Numbered from the stretch's first letter, positions 20,926 through 33,420 are shown. The stretch: 64,000 nt of DNA from Clarkia xantiana subsp. parviflora (GCA_036873135.1 JAPTYO010000010.1:4874634-4938633), one strand, 5' to 3'. The notes: generated by a model from the sequence alone, not told the origin. Numbers and translations: made by a program.

Positions 20926-22746
20926 TAAAAAATAACATAACCAATAATAAAAAATAACATAAACAAAGTTTATTCATAAACTCGGCATATAATTCTTTGA
21001 GCAATTCATTTCACATATTAATTGTCATGAAAGCCACAATAAAAGCAACTGTAATTTTGCAGGACTCAATAAATAATAAATAGAACAATGATGACTCGAA
21101 AAAGCAAAAACACAATATTTAGGACCTTCCATACATTTGAGTTTTTCTTGATCACCTTCCACTTCCATACCTTTCATAATAATCATAACATGAACAATTT
21201 GCCAAATAAAAGGTATATAAGTCAATAATCTTTTTATTATATAGAAATTCACAGCTCAATCATTATAGTAAACCTCTATGATTAAACTTTCTATAATGAA
21301 TTCCTCATAAACCGCAAAACGTGAACCATAAAATTTACAAGTTCTCAAATTAAATTGAAAACGTAGCCAATAATGACCAGCGTTCAAGAATGAGTTATTA
21401 TTAACTCATTTTGGGAAGTTCTAACAACATAAATCAACAACTTTTACATGATAGAATTGATATCAAAGACTAGCATAATGTTTGCATAGCAATTAATGAA
21501 AAGTTGGATGACATAATAGATGAGTTACTACCAATTGAACTACTTTGTTAACACAATAATGTTAACATAGCAAGAACAGAAAACATAGCTTCTGAAATAC
21601 GAATACAACAATATTTATTGACTTCAGTAGTTCCAACTTAAATATACGATACACTACTTGAAAATTATCAAATATTGACGGACATTCACTTCAAGTAATG
21701 TTAACATTAGAGTTATAATGTAAACTTTAAAATATAGTTGTAACACAAATATAAGATATAATGCATACTTTTAACTACAATTTCTTAAATTGTAACACAA
21801 ATAAAAAGATCAATAGGTCTATCTACGTTATTCAGTTAAAGAGCGGCATTACCTCTCAAGAATCATGGAGACACATCGTCAATCAAAACGACACTCGAAT
21901 AACATACGTTGAAATGCAATAATCAAGAATATAGAAGAAGACATATATGGTGGGCTTAATACTCGAATAGTTTTTCCTTCTGTTTTTAGTGGGCCCATTT
22001 TGGCCCAAAAATGGACCAGTGACCCAGTAGTGGATATTGGACATTGTGAATGATAAATTGAATGAGAATGATACTGTATATTTTGGCCCAAAAATAAATG
22101 ATACTGTATATAAATATCATTACAAAATCTGAGGTTTGGAGATTGTATTTTTATTGATGTATAGCTGAGACTCTTATTTTCTCTAAAGCTGCCTTACATA
22201 CTGATTTATCCTATAATTTCACGAGGTTATATGAGCAACATAACTTCTGTTTAATTATTTCATAATATAATATCATATATTATCTCAAGAATTTGATTCT
22301 TGTTTCGGTCGATAATTCATGATTATGATCGAAGTTGTATCCTAATTAATTCTAGAAGCTATATATATATATTAATTAAATGATTATTATTATATTATTA
22401 AAACACCCACTCCTTAACATGATGTTATGTACAAGAAAGAATCAGATTCATTGTAGCTCGACACGTCATCCATGAAAATATGGACGGGAATTAAGGTTTC
22501 ACACTTATTGAAAGCAACAGCTAACTTCTTCTCTCCAAACTCCTCCATATATAACGCATTATTAAAATATGTATATATTCATGCATTTAATTATATCTAT
22601 CAGCAAATTTACTCTTGATGATTAAAATAACCCAATCAATCATCAGGTATCGTGTATTTTATATTTGCATTATCACTTAGCTGTTACACAATCATATATA
22701 TATATATATATATATGATTTTTAAATGCATATGTATCTCTATATAT

Positions 22747-22750
<4 letters not shown>

Positions 22751-22800
<50 letters not shown>
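22751..22800. repeat. (AT)n microsatellite
   Basis: An uninterrupted run of about 25 AT units. Likely highly polymorphic and able to form cruciform DNA. Confidence 0.95.
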
Positions 22801-22805
<5 letters not shown>

Positions 22806-23043
22806 ACAAAGAAAATCTGAAATTGTTTGGTAGTGATAAAAGAACATCACATGGCCATCAGTGCTGGCATAACCCTGTCTTCTATCATCTTATCCCTTCA
22901 CTAATAAGCTATCAACAGCACATACCCATTTCACTCTCCCTAATTAGTCGTCTTCTTAATCTTACCATCCAAATGCATGTATTCTACTGGACCATCTTTA
23001 CGTACATCCAATTATCTATCCAAAACTTACAAATTTGTACAAA

Positions 23044-23046
<3 letters not shown>

Positions 23047-23095
<49 letters not shown>
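23047..23095. repeat. (TA)n microsatellite
   Basis: An uninterrupted run of about 24 TA units, 250 bp from the previous one. Reading through it gives an artefactual Tyr-Ile repeat protein. Confidence 0.95.
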
Positions 23096-23098
<3 letters not shown>

Positions 23099-24040
23099 GG
23101 AGCTATGTTGCACCGTCGCAAAAAATTGTATCACATTAATTTAAATATAAATATTATATATACGACGTTTATATTGTATATAGTTTTTACGTATAAGTGT
23201 ATATTTAAGATTATGTATCACTATGTAATAATTTATTACTCAAATGAATATATACAAAAGGAACCTTAAAAAATCTCTAAATCTTTTAGTCATAGCATAG
23301 TTTGACGAACGGTTGTTTGATTACTTGAAAAATATGTTTTGAGTCTTTGATAATGAGTCTGTTGTTATATATTTTATATGAATGGTTTTCTTTTTGTGCT
23401 TTTTTTGGCAAATAGGTTTTCAAATTTTTAGATAATTATTTATTATTTATATACACTATTTTCTATAATATATATATATATTATCACTCTTGTACTTCTG
23501 ACCCCGGATCATGATTCCACTACTGACATACATAGCTATGTTCGGGTCAAATATATATATAATTATCAAAGTGTTAGATAAAGTTCCGAGAGTCTGAACA
23601 ATTTTTTTTTGGTGCGGTAGTCAAAAAAATTATAGCTGAAATATTTTAATATTTTATTACTTCAAATTTTACATTTGTACAAATTGCTAACAAAACATTA
23701 GCCAGCAAAATTGGACGGACTGAGTTACGTATTGGACATGTGATGAAAACATAGCAAATAATTTTTCTGACTCCCAAAACATCGACAAACAAAATTTGTT
23801 TAATTGCCCAAAAATTAGTTAGTAATTTCGGCATTTTTGTTCATCACATGATTCATTCTGTCCAAATTTGATGAAAAATCTAATCTGTTAGCAATTTGTA
23901 TACATATAAAATTTAATAAACTCAAACTAACTAATTGTTCAACTACTCAAATATCGTATAAAAAATTGATAATTAACCCATATATATATATATATCATAA
24001 TGTCCCTCTTAGCTTTGCTCTTAGATCTAAAGCACACCTC

Positions 24041-24045
<5 letters not shown>

Positions 24046-24087
<42 letters not shown>
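24046..24087. repeat. (TA)n microsatellite
   Basis: About 20 uninterrupted TA units roughly 430 bp upstream of the DUF1685 start codon. Confidence 0.93.
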
Positions 24088-24090
<3 letters not shown>

Positions 24091-24516
24091 GAGTCAAATA
24101 AATATTTGTATGTACCATAATTTGTCTTCAATGATTTATTTTGTTTGTTATTTAATACACATCACATGCCAGCCAAATTTCCACATGGCTTCCTTCAAGT
24201 AGTGGCTGTTTTTTAGTTTTAAGAGAGTTGAATCGCATAATATTTATATTATATTAAAAAATTTCCATGATTCATATATATAATAATTATAGAAATTGAG
24301 GTTACATAAAACAAAAGTAATCAATCAAATATATTAAACTAGTAGTGAGCAACATGCCAATATATATATAAGAAAAGCAGAGCAAGTATGTTTCGTATTG
24401 TACATAACAATTAATAATAATAGATTAAAAAGTTTTAAAGTCATAATCTCTCTGTGATCTCTTCCATATTCTCCGATCCATTGATTGTGGCGTCTTCTGG
24501 TGGTGCAGCAGTAGCC

Positions 24517-27500
24517 ATGGATGCCAGTACTGAGAAGAAGAGCAAAGAAGAAGAAGAGGATGATGATGAAGATGAGAGAAGTGAACAAGCTGCGGATCTG
24601 TTAGAAGAGTTTTGGTTCTTCGGCAACTTACTTCAACGGAAGAACACAGATGAGACGTTGATGATGAAGAGATGGTTCTCTGATCCTTGTCCCTCTTCTT
24701 CTGACAATAATCAAGAGATGATGTCGTTTAAGGATCCTCCTCCAAAACTCGCCGGAGCTCCGGCAGTACTCATTAAGTCAACGGAACCGAAGTCAAGTCG
24801 GGTTCTTCACAGGACACCTTCTCTACCACCTTGTCTAGGAAAAGAGGTTGTTGTTGAAGAACAGCAATCAGGATCTCCATCTCATCCTAGGTGCAACAAG
24901 GTACGTTTATTATTCCAACTCTTCTTTATATTATGATAAAAACATTAACTAGATCGATTTATTTATAGATATTCATCTAATCTGGATCGTTTAATATAGT
25001 TCAAGCTTCCTAAACTTTTCATTATGTCAAAATTATATGATTCAGTTTTATGACACCAAGTATGACATCTTAATGTATGTTCATTTGCACATATTAGAAT
25101 ATATTAACATATGTATTATCTAATACTTATTTTATATAAAGTAAATCATGTATTATTAAACATTACTAAAATTATGGAATTATTTAATCCATACTTGTTA
25201 ATGGCCAAAAATACGCTTACCCTAACTTAGTTGCTAATGATTTTGGCGACTTCGGGTAGAACTTCGACATCCGGGCTTCGATGACCTCGAGTTGAACTCG
25301 GCGACATCGGGCCTGGCTCCGATAGCCTGGTCTCTAGCTCCATTGACCAAGGTTTGTGACCTCGTGCCGAATCGAAGCTCTTCGGCTCCAATTGGAGCCA
25401 CTGAGAGGACTTCGATTAGAGTCACATAGGACTCCAATTGAGGCCATAAAGCTCTATTATGGCCCCGATTGGAGTTCATGTGGCTTCGATCGGGGTCAGA
25501 AAGCTTCGATTGAGAGTCTTCTACCCCAAATCGAAACTCTTCAGGGTCACCGAAGTTAATTGGTATCCGGTTGGTGTTGGGTGCCCGACCAGAGTTGAGC
25601 TAGTGGATTGTTGGAATTGGGTGGCGGTCGGTTATAATCGTTGGGTGATACTTATATTTTCATTAATATCGGTTAGAATCTGTATTCCATGAAGTCAATG
25701 AATAGTCATTCTTAGGAGAATGCCAGAATTGCTATTCCAGTCCGTTTGGAATTTAAATTATATTTCGGACTGATTTCCGTAGAAAAAAAATGAAAATAAG
25801 AAATCTCAATTCCATATTCTTTTATTATTTCATGAAACAAAAATGTTGTCAGCATGTTTTCTTAAATGAAGTGGAAATAATGAGAAATAGAATAGAGATG
25901 TAGAAATGAAATAGTCATTCTTAGTGGATGGTTTGGTTAAGAAAAAATATGGAATTGGAATATCTATTCCAAATCTGATTTACAACCAAACAAATTCTTC
26001 TCAATTCAAATTTCTAATTATTCTTGCAAATAAACATGTCTTTAAAACCACTTCATTTAATTAGGGCTGGCAATTCGTGCGGATCGTGCGTGTTCGTGTC
26101 GTGCTAGCTTCGTGTCGTGTTATGGGGGTCAACCCAAACCCAGCCCAACACAGCTCAACATGAAAAACCTAATATAAAAATCAGCATGAAAAACCTAGAA
26201 TAAATTGAATAAAAAATCAAATATAAAACATTTTAAACTAAAATTTTAAAATTATCGTGCTATCGTGTCGTGCTGTGTCATCAATATCAAACTCAAACCC
26301 GTAATTTTCGTGTCGTGGTCGTGTCAGCCCATCGTGCCGGGCCCAAATTGCCAGCCCTACATTTAATGACATGAGTTTTTGAAATTATTATTATGGGAGA
26401 TTTTTTGAAAGAAAAAGGAATGAGCTAGTAGTTGCGACTCTAAACTCATCCGGTTGCGTAATATTCGGTTTCTCATGTTCATTTAGAAGCATATCATACT
26501 TTGAAACAACTATTGCATGTATTGGCCTAGTCAACGTAAGACCACCAAAAAACTAATATATAATTAAGAGACCGACTCGTTAAGCAGTAGTTATCATTTC
26601 CACAATAGATTAATATGGGAGATAGACTCGGGTATTATATGCATTATAGATAAAGCCCTCAAGGTCCCTATACTTTTCAAAATGTCATATATGCACTTAA
26701 ATTTATGATCAAGCTCCATGACCAAGTTATTTTCAGAACCTTTTTGCAATACTTCTCAAGACAGTGGTGTTTTTTTTTATATTGCTATAAATGTGAATAT
26801 GTAAAAAAAAAAAAATTATTAATAATATGATACAAATTCTAAATATAGCTAAAAAATTCTTACTTTTAAGATTTTACATATATTAGTCCATCGTAATTGC
26901 AAAAAGAATACAAGTGAAATAGTTTTTAAGTAGGCTAGAAAGTCCATTTTCATAACACTTACAAAGACTCAGTTGAAATATTCTCTGCATCTATAGAGAT
27001 AAAGCCACTCAAGGTACCCCCGAAAATTTCTAATGTCAAAATCAAATAATACACTTGAATTTATTATGATCGTGTTTGATTGTATCCCTATTGAAATTTT
27101 GACTGGGCCCTACTTTTGGATGATTATCCAACCATATAGGTATATATTGGGCCCGCTAAAATTAGTTCCTGCTTTCGTCTTAATGGCTCATTACCATAAC
27201 TTACTACTTGGTTTTACGATTCAGGGTACACTTAATCACGTAACAAGGGGCATGGAGAAAAGCGAGCCAGACAAGGAATTTCCTACTTCTAAAGAGAAGT
27301 TGGTGAAGAAGTTTGACAAAAGAAGCTCTTCATCCTCAAAGAAGCTTAACCGAAGTCCTCACGGTAGCCGTATTGAGCGACCTGATCCCAATCGGATCGA
27401 GTCAGTCGTGGGAGATGAAGATGGACCTTCTATGGACCAAGTTTATCAACTAATGTTGGGGAAAAGTGGACCGAGCTCGGGCCATACTCAACCTGGCGAG

Positions 27501-28318
27501 CCTTCGAAAAGTCCCAACCTGAGGACATTATTCGGTGAAAATGTCGGAAATGGTAAACCATCGCCTCAGGCTCTGATCAGGACACCTTCTTTACCACCTT
27601 GTCTCAGAAAAGGCGAGGTTACCGAAGAACAAAGAGGATCACAGTCTCATCCAAGATTGAGCAAATCAAATCGTCAAGCCTCCCTCAACCTGTCCGAGAT
27701 CCTGCCACCAAGACGTTCGTCAAAGGTACTTCCCTTCCCACATAAACTCCAAGCAGAGTACAATTAATTTGCTTTATCTGCCAGTATAAAAGGTATAGGA
27801 TTCAACTGTATATGCAATTGCCATCATAAGAGTGCTTATTGTTTCAGTGATTCTCAGCATCTGTATATACAATGATATTAACAGTGTCTTCCACTGTAAT
27901 GATTCAGGGAGTACCGAATTACCTATCTACAGACAAGGAAATGAAGCGTCGAATCCTCAACAGAACAAAGTCAATGAGGAGTCGAGGCGAGCTCGAGTCA
28001 GAGGAGGTTCAAGGCTTCAAAGACCTGGGTTTTACATTCGACAGGAAGGACTTGAACCCAAATCTAGTTAATATACTCCCTGGTCTCCAAGAGAATAAGA
28101 ACCAAGAACAAGAAGAAGCAGAAGCAGAAGCAGATAAGCAGGGCAAGGAAGAAGTGAAGAAAGGGCCTTACCTTTCTGAGTCATGGCTCTCCCACAACTT
28201 TGCACCTCCCATTCCAAAGTGGACACCCAAAGGAGCAGGAGGATCGCCGGATGATTTGAAGGCGCATATCAAGTTCTGGGCTCGAGCCGTGGCCTCCAAT
28301 GTCGGTCAAGAGTGCTGA
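24517..28318 (+). CDS. DUF1685 family protein (three exons)
   Basis: Exons 24517-24900, 27225-27725 and 27908-28318, all joined in phase 0, give 431 residues. Exon 1 starts at an ATG in good context (GCCATGG) and encodes an acidic stretch and the family's N-terminal motif DLLEEFWFFGNLLQRK. Exon 3 encodes the DUF1685 domain: MKRRILNRTKSM, EEVQGFKDLGFTFDRKDLNP, NILPGL, then the C-terminal block PIPKWTPKGAGGSPDDLKAH with KFWARAVAS. The motif RTPSLPPCL occurs twice, once in exon 1 and once in exon 2, each followed by E-V-x-E-E-Q and SHPR. No function is established for this plant family. The 2.3-kb first intron contains a hAT-type MITE and a GC-rich block. An alternative reading is that exon 1 belongs to a separate truncated copy, but the phase-0 join argues for one gene. 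Confidence 0.85.
25215..25640. repeat. GC-richer block of degenerate GCTTCGAT/TCGGCTCC words in intron 1
   Basis: A 430-bp block within the first DUF1685 intron whose composition is far from its AT-rich surroundings. It is made of recurring, diverged words such as CTTCGAT, GGCTCCGAT, CCAATTGGAG and GAAGCTC. There are no clear ends. It resembles in style the word-rich parts of the element at 19315-20925, so it may be the inside of a Mutator-like element, but I cannot show this. Confidence 0.4.
26062..26359. mobile_element. Non-autonomous hAT-type element, copy 2 of the GTCGTG-arm family
   Basis: 298 bp inside intron 1 of the DUF1685 gene, beginning TAGGGCTGGCAATTCGTGCG and ending AAATTGCCAGCCCTA. 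The flanks are an exact 8-bp duplication CATTTAAT (26054-26061 and 26360-26367). The arms share with 401-804 the words TTCGTGTCGTG, CAACCCAAAC and CATCGTGCCG in the same order. Ends are better preserved than in copy 1, so it is probably younger. Confidence 0.9.
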
Positions 28319-28603
28319 TGACCAATCCATCCATCACTAATTTGTACTTACAAGCAAGAAAGAAAGAAACAACATTTTGATCAATTGTCTGTGGTTATGG
28401 TAATCTCCTGTTAATGATTTTTGTATCATATATGCAATAAAATTGACATGTCCCTGGTGACATTATTATGAATCTCATAGTTCCTCAACGTGAATCTCAT
28501 CTCTGACAAGTTGAGGGTACAACTTTTCTCATCTAACATTCAACATCTACTTAAATTTGCCAAGGCATCATTATTCCACGACTTCTCATCGATACAGTTT
28601 CAG

Positions 28604-31600
28604 TTAATTAAGGTTTACGGGGTATATACTATATAGCTTAGCTGAATTTTGCAAGTGCGTTCTCAATCTTGGCAACAGACCCACTTCTCCTCCTCTTAAG
28701 GCACTGTGAAGCTTCGTAACATACTCAAACCCTCGCCCGTATAAATATGCGGCGCATGCTGCCTTGTGACACGCATGTTGCAGATTCCCTGTAACCAATA
28801 ACATTAAATGAGTCTCATACGATAATCCAGTGTATTATCGAGGGTAGCGGTTGATTAAAGTACCAGATTCAATCTCAGAGTCGAGTGTGTCACTGCTGAA
28901 ATGATTTATGAACCAATATCGGCACCGATCCTTCCATGTTTTGGCAGAATTTGGCTTCATAAACATTTGGGGTGTGATCGGGCGCAAAGGCACTGTTCTA
29001 CCATCTTCTCTATCCATACATATTGATTCACAATCGCCTTCTCCATGGATGAGTTTAAAGAAACACGAAGCAAATTCTCCCCAGGTGTTGGTGTCAGCAT
29101 AATCCAAATGCAGAGCTATCATTTCCAGTACGGATTCGACGTTATAATCTCCTGCAGTGCGTTCGAGTGAAAACAATGTTGTTCGGATTAAAACAGATAG
29201 TGCTGCATCACTGTAGAATTAATGGGAAAAATGTTGCTTATTTTACCATTATGATGCATGGTAATAAGCCTCGAGATGGAATAAGAACATGTTGGGTCGA
29301 TCTTGAGTAGACTTTCGTAGCAAGATGCGATTTTAGCATGGTTCTGTCTGTCAAAATGCTCCAAGAGAGCTGCCTGCACTCTATTGAAAATGCATAGGTA
29401 CATCATTATGATCAACCAAGTCTATGAAGTTCCCAATTTATGATGAGCGCTAAAACATTAGCAGCCTATGTACGTAGTTGTTGGTAATAAAAAGAAAGAC
29501 GCTCATTTAGAGATTTGGGATACCTCACATCTTGGATAGATATGGGAGCATTTGTACCTGAGAGGAAATGGAGAGCCTGGTTTATCGCACATTTTCTCAA
29601 GAACATCCAAAGCTGTATCAATTTGACCTCCAATCAGCAACAACTGATAGAAAATACAAATAATTAATGAAAACATACCAAAATAATGGTCCACAAAATC
29701 TACAATTTCAGGAATATAATGGTCCACAGAGCTCTGTGGCTCCGATTTGGAGCTCTGTGGCTCCGATTTGGGCCCAATCGTCGGAGAGGGTGGTGGCCGG
29801 CCGGAGAGGGTGGTGGTCGCCGGAGAGGGTGGTGGTCGCCGGAGAGAGTGGTGGTCGCCGGAGTTGGGTAGTGGCCGGCTGGAGCCGTGGTGGCTGGAGT
29901 TGGGTGGTGGCCTTAAGGGCATTTTCGTCTTTTCATTGAATCATGTGAGATGCAAGAAGGGTATTTTTGGAATTTTTTTTTATTTCTGGTCACATGCAAT
30001 GCACATGACCAACTTCCGTTAGTTTTAACGGAAAAAACTAACGGAGACCTCTATTATCTACAAGTCCAAACTTCAGACCTTTGTTATCACCATTTCAAAC
30101 TTCAGACCTCTCAAATTCACAAGGGCCAAACTTCGGACCTCTCCCAGGTTATTGACCCTTTTTAGTATTGAAGGGAAAAAAAAAGATAGTAGAAAACTAG
30201 TTGCCCAATATATCAACACGTAGGGCTGAGCAAGAAGCCCGAAAAGCCCGAAGGCCCGAAAATCCCGACCCGAGCCCGTCCCGAAAATCCCGTCCCGAGA
30301 TGTAGCCCGAGCCCGGTCGGGCGGGATTTTCTTCCCAAGTCGGGCTCGGGCTCGGGCTCGGGCTTTTTCTTAAAAAGCCCGAAAGTCCCGAGCCCGCCCG
30401 AATATATGTATATATTATATATATTTAAGTTTAACCTAAGTCTACTAACTATAGTTTAAGTAACTTTATTATAGTTAAAATAAAAAAAAAAATCCTAGAA
30501 TTAGACTATGGATGATCTTTGAACTTATTGAATTTCGTATTGATGTGTTGAACTTGCATGTATTTGAAATGAATGGACCTCGTATTAGGATTATTATTTT
30601 TTTAATTTTTTGGTTCAAATTCGGGCTAGCCCGAGCCCGAATCCCGATGTCCCGACTCGGGCGGGACATTTCCTTTAGGTTCGGGCTCGGGCCAAAAATA
30701 TGAGTCCCGAAATTTTCGGGCTCGGGCTCAGGCAAAAGCCCGCCCGTCCCGTCACGAGCTCACCCCTATCAACACGTATACAAAGAAAAAGATGGACAAG
30801 TTTTTCTTACCAACAAATTTATCGATTCCTTTATACATTAATAAAATCTTGAAAATGCAGTTCATCCTTTTCCTTTTTATTATTGGTACTGCAAGTTTAA
30901 GGTATGTTCTTCTCACCTGAATCAAAGGAAGCAGGCCATCTGACAAAAGAGGTGATAAATCCACAGCAAGTTGCAGATATTTCAAAGCATCCTTATATTG
31001 GTTATTTAGTATCTGCCTTTGTAACTGAGTTAGCTCCCCGAAATCTTCAATATTCTGCGGCAGCTTTATTGGCAAGAGCCAAGGATCCAAGCCATCTTCA
31101 AGATAACATAACCAGTTTCACATTAGTCATCAACACAACATTAACCAAATGTCAAATAATTAGATATAACATCCAGAAGACCATAGAAGAAGCCCTTCAA
31201 AGAGTAACAGGCATTAAAAATATATTAGGCAACCAGCAAGAGGTCCCCAACTTCTCCCATTAGGCTCTATCAGCAAAGAAAAGTAAACTGAATAGTCCTA
31301 TAGGTTTAGTGAAGAAAAATTATCCAAAGAAAGGAGTTTATGACTCACTGAGATTGGATAAAGCTGAAGCATAACGCAGTTGTTCAGCATCATTCGAAAG
31401 TGAGGCTTCATTTTCTGTGGAATTGGCATAAAAGACTTGTGCGGGGGCATCTAACTGTGGCTGGTCATCTTCCAGATATTCCTCCTTCACTACAATCTCT
31501 TTAGATCCACTATGATGATAATTACTAGAAAATCTTTTGTCCTTCATGACCGATGAGCTAGACATGTTAGGAGAAACATCATCTTCCCGATATGCAGCAT

Positions 31601-33090
31601 CATCCTCTGTGTTCCCTGCTAGACTTCCAAAGTTCTCGTCCAATGAAGGAAGAGGAGTGACTAGTTGGTCCATCTCTACTCGTTGCATCTCCTTAGGGAT
31701 TCCTAAATACCATAGCTGATAAAATACCAATCCCAGAACCATATTTGCCATTGGATCCCTCGCAAATTCCTTCTGTTCCTTGATCCTGAGAATGCAGATA
31801 TAGGAAAAAAATTGTGTGATCAATAACTTGAGCAAAAAGAAGTGTATCAAGCATTAAAATGATAAAACAGCTAACTCTTTACTCAAATACCCTTCTAAGG
31901 GGAAATTGTGCCAGATGAAAACAAAACTATTAAAAACTTTTAGGAAAACAATTGGTGCCGAGCATAAAAGGATGAGTGGAGTACGATATAGATACTCCAC
32001 GCGCTTGTTCAACTTCTCCTCGAATTAGACAGACAAGGACCAGCTCCAAGTTGACAGCAATTCTATCCTGTAACCATGAGAAAGGAACAAGTTAGCATAA
32101 GTTGCAAACCCGAATTTAGAATAAATCAGCAATTACTGGACTTGTATACTCATTTGAGTGAGCAAATACTGCTGAGGGAAGTACACTGGAAATACTAAAG
32201 CTGTGCATACTCACCCTAAGGACCTCTGATGAGTGACTCTTATCTGAACCAATCCTCCTCATCCAGACATCATATATATTCCTAAGCTTCATTACATTGA
32301 GTACTCGATCCCTATCCACATGATCAAGAAGCTCCATTAGTACCTGACATACAAATCATAGTTCATAAAACCAGGGTAACAAGAAACTATTAGCATAAAG
32401 TCCAAATGACTACTTTCAGCTGAAAAGAACAAATTGAATTCAAACTAACAACACACCATCACCGATATCTACGGAGATCAGCTGGGATTCCTTAAAATCA
32501 GAAAATTACAAGTTTACAGCGAAATCACTGGACTATCAATTTCAATTCAGTTCCAATCTTGCAGTCAATAACTTGCAGATAAACTAGGAACCTATTGTAA
32601 ATATATGAAATTAGGGACACACCGAATACTTGAAGCGATTGTTTTCCAGTGATCGGTCCTTACACGTTGCCTGCAAATATACGCTCAACACTCCACATGC
32701 TTCAGTCCAGTTCTGCTGCCTTACCAGCCTCCGGAGAAGGAACTCTAACCTGCGTCGGTGCTCCACTCGCAGTTTCTTAGAGCCGATTCCCAAGACATAC
32801 GATGGCCTCGTCAAAGATAGCTCGATTCTCTTCCTCCTTCTTATGTCATGGACCTCCGCATCATCGGGAACTTCTTTCCTCTTGCGTTGGTTAGCTCTCA
32901 GCTCACTTGTAACATCGTGTTCTACCACCTCATCATGTTCTGCCAATTTTGAAGGCCGCCCCGCCGAATCGTCAACTCGGCGTGGAGATATACTCGGTGA
33001 TGGCGCCAAATCCTTCGCCTTCTTCGATGGCTGGGGTGAAAGTACGGAGGAATTCTCACTACCACCACCACCTCCTCGCGGCGGAGCCAT
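28604..33090 (-). CDS. TAF1A-like subunit of the RNA polymerase I selectivity factor (nine exons)
   Basis: Exons 33090-32623, 32343-32215, 32067-31985, 31785-31349, 31095-30917, 29643-29558, 29380-29247, 29151-28864 and 28788-28604 join in consistent phases to 662 residues. The N terminus is basic and Pro/Ser-rich with nuclear-localisation-like stretches (IRRRKRIEL). The TAF1_subA-type helical repeats follow: RLEFLLRRLVRQQNWTEAC, FKYSVLMELLDHV, ANMVLGLVFYQLWYLG, DALKYLQLAVDLSP, ALLEHFDRQNHAKI, LKIDPTCSYSISRLITMH, VESVLEMIALHLDYA, and a C-terminal DRCRYWFINHFS. This matches plant proteins annotated as RNA polymerase I TAF subunit A; TAF1A belongs to SL1, which places Pol I on rDNA promoters in the nucleolus. 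The family name is from memory and moderately sure. The donor of exon 3 (GTACTC) is weak and was picked by phase. It ends 285 bp from the convergent DUF1685 gene. Confidence 0.78.
29729..29870. repeat. Short tandem repeats in a TAF1A intron
   Basis: Two copies of a 21-bp unit (GAGCTCTGTGGCTCCGATTTG) followed by about four copies of a GGAGAGGGTGGTGGTCGCC unit. They sit next to a Mutator-like MITE fragment whose relative at 44208-44742 also has a GGTGGTCACCGGCGG core, so they are probably its expanded interior. Confidence 0.7.
29880..30160. mobile_element. Mutator-like MITE fragment (right half), in a TAF1A intron
   Basis: Shares with the complete element at 44208-44742 the phrases GGGCATTTTCGTCTTTTCA, ATGTGAGATGCA, GGTCACAT, TTAGTTTTAACGG and AGACCTCT, in that order, and ends in iterated 'AACTTCAGACCTCT' units and GGTTATTGACCCTT like that element's end. 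A matching left arm is missing, so it is truncated. Confidence 0.7.
30221..30768. mobile_element. Non-autonomous hAT-type element with CCCGAA arms, in a TAF1A intron
   Basis: 548 bp starting TAGGGCTGAGC and ending GAGCTCACCCCTA (inverted repeats with a mismatch), flanked by the exact 8-bp duplication TCAACACG (30213-30220 and 30769-30776). The arms are iterations of GCCCGA and CGGGCT words (for example AAGCCCGAAAAGCCCGAAGG); the core is AT-rich. No coding capacity. It lies in the 1.27-kb intron between exons 30917-31095 and 29558-29643. Confidence 0.92.
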
Positions 33091-33420
33091 TATTAGGAAC
33101 AGAGGAAATCAGAGTAGCACCGGCATGGAGGAGCAATTGAAGAGGCGGCAAACCTATTTTTTTTTTCACGAATATAAAACTCAACTGGATTTATCCCTGA
33201 ACTTTTAAGATTAGTGCAACCCCCCCAGCCCAGGCCCGATGAAAAACGACACATCAGCATATTCATTCACAATGAGAGTTCAGAAAAAACGATCGGTCTT
33301 TCATCCCTTAATTAAAGGACACGGGTCCAACCCGGTTCTATTGCTAATTATATTATTAGGATTTCGAAATCTTGGTAAGATTTATTAATCTGTCATTTCA
33401 TCAACATCCAGACATGCAGC
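33091..33420. promoter_or_regulatory. Upstream region of the TAF1A-like gene
   Basis: This is the 5' flank of the minus-strand gene starting at 33090. No clear TATA box was found in the first 150 bases; a C-run (33220-33230) and mixed composition are seen. The leader may extend here. Confidence 0.35.

Larger units (their letters stand above)
20926..24516. other. AT-rich intergenic DNA with long TA microsatellites
   Basis: No gene is recognised in 3.6 kb. The only notable structures are dinucleotide repeats (22693-22716, 22751-22800, 23047-23095, 24046-24087). Open frames that cross them are TA-repeat artefacts. The last few hundred bases are the promoter region of the DUF1685 gene. Confidence 0.5.

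Noticed and set aside
22799..23269. 156-codon open frame with a Tyr-Ile repeat
   Set aside because: It exists only because a (TA)n tract has no stop in that frame; the rest has no coding character.
27033..27224. Extension of DUF1685 exon 2 upstream to 27033
   Set aside because: The hydrophobic stretch is AT-driven, and a good acceptor (GATTCAG) at 27224 fits the phase-0 join.
29667..30022. Gly/Arg/Trp-rich frames resembling a glycine-rich protein
   Set aside because: They are translations of GGTGGTCGCC tandem repeats in a MITE remnant within an intron.
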